A program made the translations under genes and the position numbers. Shown one piece after another: positions 14,728-22,431 of a DNA stretch of 64,000 nt. This DNA is from QHXW01 sp035280425 (lineage in GTDB: Bacteria; Acidobacteriota; Terriglobia; Bryobacterales; Bryobacteraceae): contig DATEFW010000028.1 of NCBI GenBank assembly GCA_035280425.1, positions 1 to 64,000 on the forward strand. The letters run 5' to 3'. The notes beneath the pieces were generated by a model. It was not told where the DNA came from. It did not search any database and saw nothing but the letters and a program-made list of their open reading frames with translations. The stretch's first letter is position 1, and every line of letters starts with the position of its first letter.

Positions 14728-15874
14728 ACTGCTTCCCCAACGCCAGCCTCTGATGCTGGTAACTCGACCCGATCCCCTGCCCGTAAATTTTCGCCGGCGC
14801 GCTCAGCAGCCGCTCGAACACCAGCCGCCCCACCACCTGCCCGTCCTCCAGCAGAAACGGCACCTCGTGCGACCGCACCTCCAGCACCGCGTGCGTCCCC
14901 TTGATATCGTCCGCGCCGTAGCCGAAACCCGGATCGAAAAATCCCGCGTAGTGAATCCGGAACTCGCCTACCGAAGGATCGTACGGCACCATCTCCGCCG
15001 CGAACGTGTGCGGTATCCGCACCCGTTCCTTCGACGCCAGAATGTAAAAATCGTTCGGGTCGAGCACCAGGGTCCGCGATTTCGTCCGCACAATCGGCTC
15101 CCAATATTCGAGCGGATCGTAAAAGTTCACGCGGCTCAGCGTAATCAGCGGCGTGTTGTGCCGCGCCTTGTAGCCGATGATTTCCGAATTCCCGTCCCCG
15201 CTCAAATCCACCGAAAGCCACAGGCTCTTATTCGAAATCATCGCGTCCAGCGGCGATTCGTGCTCGCTATAAACCAGGGTCTCCTGCTCGTGCAGGCGCT
15301 CGAGCTCGATATCCGACGGCGGCGGATTCCCGCGCCGCAGCCGCAACTGGTTCAGCCGCGCCCCTTGCTCCACCGTGATGCTGAACGTGCGCGGCACAAT
15401 CTCGGTGTAAAGCTTCCCCTTGTAACCCTCGGGCACGCGCTCGAATTCGCTCCCGAAATCCGTGATCAGCCGCGTGAATACATCCAGGCGCCCCGTCGTG
15501 CTCTTGGGATTCGCCTTCCCCGAAATGTCCGCCGGCAGGTTCAGCTCTTCCATGAGCGGCACGACGTACGCGCACCCGCGCTCCAGCACCGCCGGCTTCG
15601 CCAAATCCAGTTTGTAAAGGTGAAATTCCTCGAGCTTGTCGATCACCCGCGCGTTCCGGCTCGAAAGAAAACTCGCGCGCACCCGGTACGCCACGGGGCC
15701 AATCCGCAAATCCAGACTCGACGGCTGGATCTGGTCCGCCGCAATCGCCGGATTCGCCGTCACATGCCCCGCCGCAATCAGCTCCTCGATCGTTTGCGAG
15801 GGCAGAATCCCCGTGGTGTACGATGCAGGATTTTCCTTGAGCTCGTTGAACAGCAGCGGCGTCGTTCCGGTCAT
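14714..15874 (-). CDS. 2'-deoxycytidine 5'-triphosphate deaminase
   Basis: 386 residues, the long double-domain form of dCTP deaminase found in alphaproteobacteria and acidobacteria rather than the short Dcd of E. coli. Signatures are IQPSSLDLRIG near residue 50 and ISGKANPKSTTGRLDVFTRL (nucleotide site) in the first dUTPase-like domain. The second domain has a repeat of the beta fold with VLDPNDFYILASKERVRIP and HYAGFFDPGFGYG. It deaminates dCTP to dUTP for thymidylate synthesis. The start has no Shine-Dalgarno; TAACAT sits 10 nt upstream. Confidence 0.88.
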   Translation of the reverse strand: MTGTTPLLFNELKENPASYTTGILPSQTIEELIAAGHVTANPAIAADQIQPSSLDLRIGPVAYRVRASFLSSRNARVIDKLEEFHLYKLDLAKPAVLERGCAYVVPLMEELNLPADISGKANPKSTTGRLDVFTRLITDFGSEFERVPEGYKGKLYTEIVPRTFSITVEQGARLNQLRLRRGNPPPSDIELERLHEQETLVYSEHESPLDAMISNKSLWLSVDLSGDGNSEIIGYKARHNTPLITLSRVNFYDPLEYWEPIVRTKSRTLVLDPNDFYILASKERVRIPHTFAAEMVPYDPSVGEFRIHYAGFFDPGFGYGADDIKGTHAVLEVRSHEVPFLLEDGQVVGRLVFERLLSAPAKIYGQGIGSSYQHQRLALGKQFRRG

Positions 15875-16204
15875 GTATCAGTCGATGTTACATCAGCGCC
15901 TATCGCCAACGTGGAAACCTGCCGGCACACTCCGGAGTCAAAACGCGATGTGAAACGATATCGCCGTGCGGCCCGCTCTCGGTATGCCGCCCGAGCGCTG
16001 GCAAGCCAATCCTGTACACTAGCCGTCGTCGGAGCGTGAATTAACGGCGTTCCCTCCTCACGCCCCTCAAGTCGGAAACTCCACTTCAATCTCGCGAGGC
16101 GTGGAAGTCGCAGAGCGATCGATCGAGACGCTCTCCCAACAGATGCGAATGGCCTCTCTTGCGCGCGCAGTCAGCTCGTCTACGGACTTGCCCGTCACCA
16201 CATC
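15875..16204. other. Intergenic region with a hicB remnant
   Basis: Between dCTP deaminase and pyrD. The pyrD-proximal part holds the hicB-like remnant (16067-16201). The rest, 15875-16066, has only a short minus-strand reading frame with no family resemblance, plus the dCTP deaminase promoter region. Confidence 0.6.
16067..16201 (-). pseudogene. C-terminal remnant of a HicB/DUF1902-like antitoxin
   Basis: Forty-four codons (VVTGKSVDELTARAREAI, then a tail ending IEVEFPT) match the second half of HicB-type antitoxins, where GKSVDELxxRAREAI follows the first strands. The N-terminal strands are missing because pyrD ends 4 nt upstream. A GTG at 16201 could start translation, but half the fold is gone, so this is most likely a relic. 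It is the second degraded HicB gene within 2.5 kb. Confidence 0.65.
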
Positions 16205-17125
16205 CTACCGGCCTGACCCAAGATTCAACGTCCCCACCAGATCCCCGACTTTCGCCACCTTCTGCTCTTTCAAAAACTCTCCCAACTCCCGCGCGATCCG
16301 CTCCGTCGCCCCAGGATCCCAGAACGTCGCCGTCCCCACTTCCACCGCCGTCGCCCCCGCGATCAGAAATTCCGCCGCATCTTCACCCGTCGCAATCCCG
16401 CCGATCCCCACCACCGGAATCTTCACCGCCTGCGCCGCCTGGTAAACCATGCGCAGCGCGATGGGTTTGATCGCCGGCCCCGATAGCCCGCCGAATCCCG
16501 CGCCGATCCTCGGCCGCCGCGTGCGCGCATCAATCGCCAGCGCCACGAACGTGTTCACCAGCGAAATCGCATCCGCGCCCGCCTCTGCCGCCGCCCGCGC
16601 CAGCGGTTCAATCTGCGCCACGTTCGGCGAAAGTTTCACCACGAGCGGCCGCCGCGCCACGCGCCGCACCGCGCCCACTACTTCCGCAAGCAGCGCCGGA
16701 TCGTTTGAAAAATAAATCCCTCCGTGCTTCGTATTCGGGCACGAAACATTCAGCTCGTAACCCGCCAGCCCCTCCGCCCCATCGAGCGCGCGCACCACTT
16801 CCACATAATCCTCGGTCGCATAACCAAAAATATTCGCGAATACCGCAGTCTTGAGCTGCGCAAGCTGAGGTAGTTTTTCCGCGATGAACGCCCGCACCCC
16901 GATATTCTGCAGCCCGACCGAATTGATCATCCCGCAGCGCGTCTCAAAAAGCCGCGGCTCCGGATTCCCCTCCATCGGTTCGCGGCTCAGTCCCTTCACC
17001 ACGATCCCGCCCAGGGCGTTGAGATCCACCTGCGACGCAAACTCCACGCCGTAACCGAACGTTCCCGAAGCAGCGATGACAGGATTTTTTAACGCGATGC
17101 CGCAGAGCGATGTGGCGAGGTTCAT
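16205..17125 (-). CDS. pyrD: Dihydroorotate dehydrogenase, class 1B
   Basis: 306 residues from the ATG at 17125. Features are IALKNPVIAASGTFGYG near the N-terminus, GLQNIG, NVSCPNTKHGG with the class 1 catalytic cysteine, VKLSPNV, and the FMN-phosphate loop GIGGIATGEDAAEF with VEVGTATFWDP. It oxidises dihydroorotate to orotate in pyrimidine synthesis. Class 1B enzymes usually need PyrK, which is not adjacent. The ATG overlaps the stop of the upstream alkaline-phosphatase-like gene (ATGA). Confidence 0.93.
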   Translation of the reverse strand: MNLATSLCGIALKNPVIAASGTFGYGVEFASQVDLNALGGIVVKGLSREPMEGNPEPRLFETRCGMINSVGLQNIGVRAFIAEKLPQLAQLKTAVFANIFGYATEDYVEVVRALDGAEGLAGYELNVSCPNTKHGGIYFSNDPALLAEVVGAVRRVARRPLVVKLSPNVAQIEPLARAAAEAGADAISLVNTFVALAIDARTRRPRIGAGFGGLSGPAIKPIALRMVYQAAQAVKIPVVGIGGIATGEDAAEFLIAGATAVEVGTATFWDPGATERIARELGEFLKEQKVAKVGDLVGTLNLGSGR

Positions 17126-18639
17126 CCCTCGGCCGCCAGGGCTTCGCCTAAAACACGGCCCGTCGCCGAAGAAGGCCACGCCGTGCCGGCCACCCGCGCA
17201 AGCGTCGGCGCCACATCCACCGACTCGACCGTCGTCTCAAACGTCTGCGCCTCGAACGGCGCGCCGTAGAGTATTAACGGCACGCGCGTATCGTAATTGT
17301 AGAAAGACCCGTAGGAAATTCCGCGCGCCGCCCCGTAATCCTCGACATAATCCGGCCCGTAGGCCAGCATCACGTCGCCCGACCTTACCGCATGGAAACT
17401 GTTGCGAAAACGCCGCAGCCAGTCGCCGGAATGCGACGAATCCCCGTCCGCCGTATAGTACCCAACCACGCCAGGGATAGTCAGCGCCGCCCGCCCGGCC
17501 AATGCTCTGGCCTCCCGGAGGTTGATGTAGGACTTCCGGAGCACGTCCAAGCGCAAGTAAAGAAACGGGTAGAGATAACGCTCGACATACACGTTTTTGC
17601 GTGCCGTGACGTCGTAATGGACGGAAAGCGCCGCATTGATTGTCCGCGCCACTGTTTCTCCGGGAATTGCCAGCTTTACCCGCCGGCCGTCCGGATCCGG
17701 CGCGGCGCCGTGGGCGGAAGTAAAAATAACGGCAAAGTTCCGCTGCGCTAAGTTCTTTTCCAGCAATGTCAAAAGTGCTTCGACCTGGCGGTCGAGGTGC
17801 AAAACCATCTCGTTCATCAGCGGCGATTCGCCGCCGACTTCGTAGCCCAGAAGTGCCATCGGCCCCAGCGACACCACCAACAGGTCGGTACCCGAGCCCT
17901 GTCCGAGCCGTTCCTGAACGATCAGCTCCCTGGCAAGAGCCATTTGAGCGGCTTGGGCGAAGGGCGAGCTGCGGTAAAGAGCAAGAAAATCCTGCGGTTG
18001 CAGCGGATCGTAGGTCAGCTTGCGCAGCGGCGGTGCGCCCTTTTTTGCCCCCAATGCGTACCAGCTGGAGTTTCGCTGCTTTTCGGCAGAGTTGGACTGG
18101 TTAAGGGCAGCCAGCCAAGCCGAGTCGGCCAGCCGGCCGGTGGCGGTGAACCGGCCTAGGGAATCCATGGAAAAGAGCTCGGCGTGGGTCCCGGCAACCA
18201 GGGCAGCCTCCCGTAAGTCGAGGGAAACTGAGTAGATACGGTTGGCCGAGTCGCCGGCAAGCTGAGCAGCCAAAGTGGTCGCTTCCAACGCATCAACTGA
18301 GGCCTGGACGGGCCTTTTGGCCGGCCGGTCGTACCAGGAATCCGCCACTATGCCGTGCAATTGCGGGTAGGCGCCAGTGGCGAGGGTCGCGAGCCCGCCG
18401 GAAGTGAAGCTGGCGGCGGCCATGCGGCAGTCGGGGAAATAGGCGCCCTCGTCGGTGAGGCGGCGGAAGCCTCCATTGCCTAAGAAATTACCTAATAAAT
18501 CCAGATAATCTGACCGAAATTGTTCGGCAATTAAAAGCACTACAAGTTTTGGATGAGTGCGGGCGGCGAGTGCGGCGGTTGCCATCCCCCCGAGCGTGGT
18601 GGCGGTGGCAAGAGCGAAGCGTCTCCGCGATACTAACAT
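17122..18639 (-). CDS. Alkaline-phosphatase-superfamily pseudoenzyme, Tat-exported
   Basis: 505 residues from the ATG at 18639, opening with a Tat signal (VSRRRFALATATTLGG). The fold is that of PafA-like phosphodiesterases, with TGAYPQLHGI and YNYDTRVPLILYG recognisable. The metal ligands are largely changed: the first Asp becomes E39 (IAEQFRSDYL), the His after the nucleophile T79 becomes L83, and the Asp and His of the NDYVGH motif become Ala and Tyr (about residue 260). The DH pair becomes AH (about 309) and the last His becomes Tyr (about 441). Catalysis by the usual two-zinc mechanism is unlikely. It is coupled to pyrD. Confidence 0.8.
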   Translation of the reverse strand: MLVSRRRFALATATTLGGMATAALAARTHPKLVVLLIAEQFRSDYLDLLGNFLGNGGFRRLTDEGAYFPDCRMAAASFTSGGLATLATGAYPQLHGIVADSWYDRPAKRPVQASVDALEATTLAAQLAGDSANRIYSVSLDLREAALVAGTHAELFSMDSLGRFTATGRLADSAWLAALNQSNSAEKQRNSSWYALGAKKGAPPLRKLTYDPLQPQDFLALYRSSPFAQAAQMALARELIVQERLGQGSGTDLLVVSLGPMALLGYEVGGESPLMNEMVLHLDRQVEALLTLLEKNLAQRNFAVIFTSAHGAAPDPDGRRVKLAIPGETVARTINAALSVHYDVTARKNVYVERYLYPFLYLRLDVLRKSYINLREARALAGRAALTIPGVVGYYTADGDSSHSGDWLRRFRNSFHAVRSGDVMLAYGPDYVEDYGAARGISYGSFYNYDTRVPLILYGAPFEAQTFETTVESVDVAPTLARVAGTAWPSSATGRVLGEALAAEG

Positions 18640-18647
18640 TCGATAAG

Positions 18648-18653
18648 AGTGTA
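18648..18653 (-). promoter_or_regulatory. -10 box of the phosphatase-like/pyrD operon
   Basis: TACACT on the minus strand, 8 nt before the ATG at 18639, without a Shine-Dalgarno sequence. Another TACACT faces the other way at about 18672-18677. Confidence 0.35.
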
Positions 18654-18784
18654 ACAGACAAAGTACTTGTGCTACACTCGTACTGTTTTTAACGGCCGCT
18701 CCGGAGCTCATCGTACACCGGGCTAAAGTTTTTCCGAGCCGGATCCGATTTTGAACACAGAGCTCCGTGAGGAGGAATACGACG

Positions 18785-19102
18785 ATGGATCACGATGACA
18801 ACAGCGTGCTTGGGCTAGCTTCCATCCGTCGCAACCGAGGGCTTTCCCTCGAGCAGATCGCAGAGACGACTAAAATCAGTCTACGGGCGCTGCGGGCGAT
18901 AGAGCAGGGCGAATTCAAAAAGCTTCCAGGCGGTATTTACAACACGAGTTATATCCGGCAGTATGCGCGGGCGATCGAGTTTGATGAGTCCGCGCTGCTG
19001 GCGTTTTATCACTCCATGACCGACAGCGTTCCGGACACGTCTTTGGTCGCTGCGGAAAAGAAACTCAATTTACGAGATTTTCGTTTTTTGGTTCAGCATT
19101 AA
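18785..19102 (+). CDS. RodZ-like helix-turn-helix protein without membrane segment
   Basis: 105 residues from the ATG at 18785, preceded by AGGAGG at 9 nt. An HTH_25 domain fills residues 8-75: LASIRRNRGLSLEQIAETTK, the recognition region, and LPGGIYNTSYIRQYARAIEFD, which is the signature of the cytoplasmic part of RodZ. RodZ links MreB to the membrane, but here the membrane helix and periplasmic domain are absent. It could be a transcription factor or a cytoskeletal adaptor. A long leader with TACACT starts about 110 nt upstream. Confidence 0.8.
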   Translation: MDHDDNSVLGLASIRRNRGLSLEQIAETTKISLRALRAIEQGEFKKLPGGIYNTSYIRQYARAIEFDESALLAFYHSMTDSVPDTSLVAAEKKLNLRDFRFLVQH

Positions 19103-19151
19103 AATCCTTCGCGGTTCGCGCCACTCCCCACTCAACTTAGCCCGAAGATTT

Positions 19152-19169
19152 CCCGCGTGCAGCGGGTTT
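19152..19169 (+). terminator. Weak terminator-like hairpin
   Basis: CCCGC and GCGGG arms with a 5-nt loop followed by TTTC, about 50 nt after the HTH gene. The stem is short and the T-run poor. Confidence 0.3.
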
Positions 19170-19224
19170 CTCGAAGGTCCCAAGCTCCCTCCCCCTCACA
19201 CGAAAAGGCCTCCCGGCCAGGTGC

Positions 19225-19230
19225 GACAAT
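19225..19230 (+). promoter_or_regulatory. -10 box of the DUF2255 gene
   Basis: GACAAT, 8 nt before the ATG at 19239, with no Shine-Dalgarno; another short-leader arrangement. Confidence 0.35.
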
Positions 19231-19238
19231 AATGCTCC

Positions 19239-19634
19239 ATGGCCGAGCGGCGGTTCTCACCAGATGTCCTGGATGTTGTTCGCAACGGTAAGAGCTTGCG
19301 CGTTCGGGCGGGCGACGGAAAACACCGATTCGTCGGGATCTGGATGGTTGTGGTTGGCGACCGAGTGTTCGTGCGGTCCTGGAGCTTGAAGCCGGGCGGC
19401 TGGTACCGGACGTTTGTGGAGAAGCCGAGCGGGCGAATTCAGGTGGGCAAATGCGAGATTCCGGTGCGCGCGATTCGCACCAGAAGCGAGCGGATGAAGA
19501 GCGCGGTGGATCGCGCGTACTTGAAAAAGTACGGCACGGGTTGGGAGTTGAAATACGCGGAAGATCTGGTGAGTGCGAAGTCGCGAAGCGCCACCATTGA
19601 ACTTGTTCCATTGCCGTCCGGCCGCCTGGAGTGA
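19239..19634 (+). CDS. DUF2255 family protein
   Basis: 131 residues. The DUF2255 pattern is clear: an N-terminal helix, then a small beta barrel with RFVGIWMVVVGDRVFVRSW and GWYRTFVEKPSGRIQVG, as in split-barrel flavin-like proteins of unknown activity. The last ~30 codons plus 45 bp of downstream sequence are repeated at 20409-20543 with about 95% identity. Confidence 0.8.
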   Translation: MAERRFSPDVLDVVRNGKSLRVRAGDGKHRFVGIWMVVVGDRVFVRSWSLKPGGWYRTFVEKPSGRIQVGKCEIPVRAIRTRSERMKSAVDRAYLKKYGTGWELKYAEDLVSAKSRSATIELVPLPSGRLE

Positions 19635-19677
19635 AAGCGCTTTGGGCTTTTATCGAAGATTTGCGACAGAGTGGGCG
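19543..19677 (+). repeat. 135-bp direct repeat, copy 1
   Basis: Covers the 3' end of the DUF2255 gene and 43 bp beyond its stop. It aligns without gaps to 20409-20543 with seven mismatches by eye. Confidence 0.9.
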
Positions 19678-19709
19678 ATGTTGAGAAGGAAATGAAAAAG
19701 GGATTGGGG

Positions 19710-19731
19710 TATCCGAATGGATAGCATGAGA
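19710..19731 (+). repeat. Short dispersed repeat containing TATCCGAAYGG
   Basis: A 22-nt word starting TATCCGAATGGATAG and ending CATGAGA. It recurs at 22160-22181 with one mismatch. The first 14 nt are nearly palindromic. One frame reads YPNG-stop. Confidence 0.6.
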
Positions 19732-19764
19732 TTCCTTCAAGGCGATTGCCCCTAGGAGGTAGGT

Positions 19765-20277
19765 TTGAACACCAGGCAAATACGATTGCGGATGGTTCTA
19801 TCGGTAGCTGCGCTGGCGTACGCTTCGTGTTCTTGGTTCCTTCCGCTGCCGTCGGATGCGGCGATGGAGCACACATTCCGTGAGAATCAGAAAGACTTCG
19901 AGCAATTGCGAGCGCTAATTACGGAAGATAGCTCTGTGGGGACTGTTGAAATGGTGTTTCAAGATTATACCGCCCCGAGTTTCGAAGAAACCTGTCGCAA
20001 AGGGTTCACTGCCGACCGGTTAGAAAAGTATCATCAACTTTTGCGACGTCTACACTTGAAGGGTGTGATGAGACTCGGTAACGACAGTGTATTCCCGGCC
20101 GGCGCCTATGGTCTTCTATTAAAGGGAGCCTACAAGGGTTATCTTTATACTGAAGATAAGCCAAAGCGACTCGAACCCGTATTGGATGGGCTAAGCGGTG
20201 GAAACTGCGACTATTTAGTCAAGTCGCTGCAAGGGCACTGGTATCTCTACCTCAGAGACTACAACACGGGAAACTAA
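19765..20277 (+). CDS. Hypothetical exported protein
   Basis: 170 residues from a TTG at 19765 behind a strong AGGAGGT. An N-terminal hydrophobic segment (residues 9-30) ends in YASCSW, which could be a weak lipobox, or the segment could be a signal peptide. The rest contains VEMVFQDYTAPSFEETC and GAYKGYLYTEDKPKRL, and no family is recognised. It lies exactly between the two copies of the 135-bp repeat, so it may have arrived by the event that made the duplication. Codon use is less GC-rich than its neighbours. Confidence 0.65.
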   Translation: MNTRQIRLRMVLSVAALAYASCSWFLPLPSDAAMEHTFRENQKDFEQLRALITEDSSVGTVEMVFQDYTAPSFEETCRKGFTADRLEKYHQLLRRLHLKGVMRLGNDSVFPAGAYGLLLKGAYKGYLYTEDKPKRLEPVLDGLSGGNCDYLVKSLQGHWYLYLRDYNTGN

Positions 20278-20591
20278 TGTCGGGCGTTAGAGAGGGCTGA
20301 AAACGACTTGCCCGCCACAGTATGCCCTGTTCATTCAGTTGCCGAGGGGCGGCTGTCGCTGAATCACAAGAGCACTACACCCGTTCCCGAATCCATCCCG
20401 CAGCTTGAGGGAGTTGAAATACGGGAAAGATCTGGTGAGTGCGAAGTCGCGAAGCGCGACCATTGAACTTCTTCCTTTGCCGTCCGGCCGCCTGGGGTGA
20501 AAGCGCTTTGGGCTTTTGTCGAAGATTTGCGACAGAGTGGGCGGCGGCACGGCGAACCCGCAAGAGTGCAGTAGACTTCTAGCACGATCTC
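20278..20591. other. Intergenic region holding a gene-end duplicate
   Basis: The right half (20409-20543) is the second copy of the DUF2255 3' end. The left half, 20278-20408, shows no open frame or recognisable element. Confidence 0.7.
20409..20543 (+). repeat. 135-bp direct repeat, copy 2
   Basis: A headless copy of the DUF2255 gene end. Its in-frame codons still read to a shifted stop, because the TGA context changed from GAG-TGA to GGG-TGA; there is no start upstream. Confidence 0.88.
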
Positions 20592-22226
20592 GTGCGCGGA
20601 CTGATTAAGAAAAGATATTTCTGGATTGCGCTATACGGCATGGTGCAGGCGGTGCTTTATACAGCGCTTCTTCCGTTGTGGGAAGGATTCGACGAGCCGT
20701 TTCATTACGGATACGTCGAGACGATTTTGCACGGCGGCGGGCTTCCGGCGATGGGGCGGACGAAGGTGCGGGGCGAGATCTGGGAGACGGTGAAGCTGGT
20801 TCCGGCGAGCGCGGTGGTGCGGCGGAATATTCCGGGGGTGATGACGTTCGATGAATATTTCCGCTTGGGGCACGCGGAGCGCACGGAACTGCGCGCGCGG
20901 TTAAATGCCGTACCGGCAGATGCGCCGGCCGGTCCGCCGAACTACGAGGCGCATCAGGCGCCGCTGGCGTATCTGGCGCTTGCGCCGGTGGATTGGGCGA
21001 TTCAGGACTGGCCGATCCCGCGGCGCGTGTTCGTGCTGCGAATCGTGGCGGCATGGAGCGCATGCCTGCTCATGACGTTCGCGGTGGCGAGCTTGGCGGG
21101 TCATCTCGAGCTTGCGGGGCTTTATCGGGATGTACTGCTGTTTCTGATTTTTTCGACGCAGATGTTTTACGCGACGGCGGCGCACATCGCGAACGACTGG
21201 CTGGCCGTTTCGCTCGCGGCGTGGTGGTTCGCGGCGCTGGCGGGGTTCAGTGCGCGGCCGGAGATCAAAAGATCGTGGGCGGTGACGCTGCTGGTTTCGC
21301 TGGGGCTGCTCGCGAAAGCTTACTTTGTTGCGTTTGTGCCGGTGGCGGTGGTTGCGCTGGTGTGGGCGGCATGGAGACAAAGACGCCCGGGAATAGCGGC
21401 GGCGCTCGCGGGGCTTCTCGCGGCGGCGCCGTGGTACGTCCGGAACGAGCGGCTGTACGGGCATCTGATCGCCACGCAGGAAGCGCTGGCGGGCGTAGGC
21501 ATGCAGCGGACCTTCGAGACAGCTCGCCATGTGCCGTGGCTGCGGGCGGCGCGCGTGATGTCCCATTACGCGCTGTGGACGGGGAACAATTCGTTCACTT
21601 CGTTTTCGCGGCTGACCATCGATGCGATGCTGGTTGCGCTCGGTCTTGCGGCGGTGCTTTACGCGATCAGATGGCCGCCGTCACGGGAGCGAGCGGTGCT
21701 TGCGGCGTGCTTGCTGTTTCTTGCGGCGCTCGCGTACACGACCGCGTCGAATTACGCGTTTCAGCATGCGATTGCGGCGAACGGGTGGTACGCGCAGCCG
21801 ATTCTGGCGCCGTGCCTGGCGCTGCTCTTATGCGGGATCGCGAGCGCCGGCCATGCGGGACGATGGCTGTGCGGCGCGATGATGGCGCTTTGGACGTGGG
21901 TCGCGGCGGCGACCTATTTTGTGAAGCTCATTCCGCTGTATGGCGGCTTCGCGAAAGGCCGCGCGGTGCCGGCTGCCCTGGTGCGCTGGTACTGGGGCGA
22001 TCACGCGCGTTTGGTCGATCTTCTGTCGACGACAGCGCTTGCACCGGCGTGGGTGATTCTGGTGCTTGCGGGGATGGTGACCGGCGCGGCGGCTTGGTTG
22101 GGAGCGTGGATTCTGACGGATTGTTGTTCGGCGGCGTGCGGAGGAAAGAGAAAAGGAACTATCCGAACGGATAGCATGAGAAACCATTCGGATAGCGCGA
22201 GCTTTCGCGGGGCTCGTGAAGGCTAG
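20592..22226 (+). CDS. GT-C-like polytopic membrane protein (glycosyltransferase 39/DUF2142-like)
   Basis: 544 residues from a GTG with about ten predicted membrane helices. The first periplasmic loop carries LWEGFDEPFHYGYVETILHGG, the acidic-plus-His pattern seen in GT-C transferases and DUF2142 proteins that use polyprenyl-linked sugars. Later loops include YATAAHIANDWLAVSLAAW and WYVRNERLYG. It probably transfers a sugar to a cell-surface acceptor. The C-terminal 35 residues after the last helix are low in conservation signals and cross the short repeat at 22160, so the natural end may be earlier. Confidence 0.65.
   Translation: MRGLIKKRYFWIALYGMVQAVLYTALLPLWEGFDEPFHYGYVETILHGGGLPAMGRTKVRGEIWETVKLVPASAVVRRNIPGVMTFDEYFRLGHAERTELRARLNAVPADAPAGPPNYEAHQAPLAYLALAPVDWAIQDWPIPRRVFVLRIVAAWSACLLMTFAVASLAGHLELAGLYRDVLLFLIFSTQMFYATAAHIANDWLAVSLAAWWFAALAGFSARPEIKRSWAVTLLVSLGLLAKAYFVAFVPVAVVALVWAAWRQRRPGIAAALAGLLAAAPWYVRNERLYGHLIATQEALAGVGMQRTFETARHVPWLRAARVMSHYALWTGNNSFTSFSRLTIDAMLVALGLAAVLYAIRWPPSRERAVLAACLLFLAALAYTTASNYAFQHAIAANGWYAQPILAPCLALLLCGIASAGHAGRWLCGAMMALWTWVAAATYFVKLIPLYGGFAKGRAVPAALVRWYWGDHARLVDLLSTTALAPAWVILVLAGMVTGAAAWLGAWILTDCCSAACGGKRKGTIRTDSMRNHSDSASFRGAREG
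22159..22195 (+). repeat. Short dispersed repeats in palindromic arrangement
   Basis: CTATCCGAACGGATAG (22159-22174) is a perfect palindrome. A near-perfect inverted copy, CCATTCGGATAG, follows at 22184-22195, so two alternative hairpins are possible. The word matches 19710-19731 and the minus-strand 3' end of the small frame at 22223. Confidence 0.6.
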
Positions 22227-22342
22227 ACGTTCGGATACGGTATAGGCAGCGGGCTCGGTGCGGCGGGCGTGAGGCCGGCGCGCAATCCGGTGCGGATCCT
22301 AATGCCTTTTTCACTCGCCGGGCCGATCTTTTCGGTGGACAT
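22223..22342 (-). CDS. Possible 39-residue basic, proline-rich peptide
   Basis: An ATG at 22342 opens a 39-codon frame. The middle part, KGIRIRTGLRAG, is strongly basic with a repeating R-x-R-T-G/R-A-G pattern; the C-terminus is PLPIPYPNV. GGAG lies 10 nt upstream of the ATG. The frame fills the gap between the membrane protein and the SRP RNA, convergent with the former. A short basic peptide with a Pro-rich end could be a small secreted or modified peptide, but no partner gene is seen and the frame may be chance. Confidence 0.35.
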   Translation of the reverse strand: MSTEKIGPASEKGIRIRTGLRAGLTPAAPSPLPIPYPNV

Positions 22343-22418
22343 CGTTTTTTGTCTCCGATTCGTCATAAGCAAACGTTGTGCCAAATCAGACTGTCCTGAG
22401 CCGACGACCTTGCCATGT

Positions 22419-22424
22419 TACGAT
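22419..22424 (+). promoter_or_regulatory. -10 box of the SRP RNA gene
   Basis: Extended -10 of the form TGT-TACGAT, with a weak -35 CTGAGC 17 nt upstream. Its end is 7 nt before the predicted 5' end of the RNA. Confidence 0.45.
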
Positions 22425-22431
22425 GATGAGT

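Noticed and set aside
14687..16039. A 450-residue plus-strand frame
   Set aside because: It is antisense to dCTP deaminase and has only Arg/Pro/His-rich sequence without family motifs.
15871..16089. A 72-residue minus-strand frame upstream of dCTP deaminase
   Set aside because: Only a TTG start, no Shine-Dalgarno, no family likeness, and it overlaps the hicB remnant in another frame.
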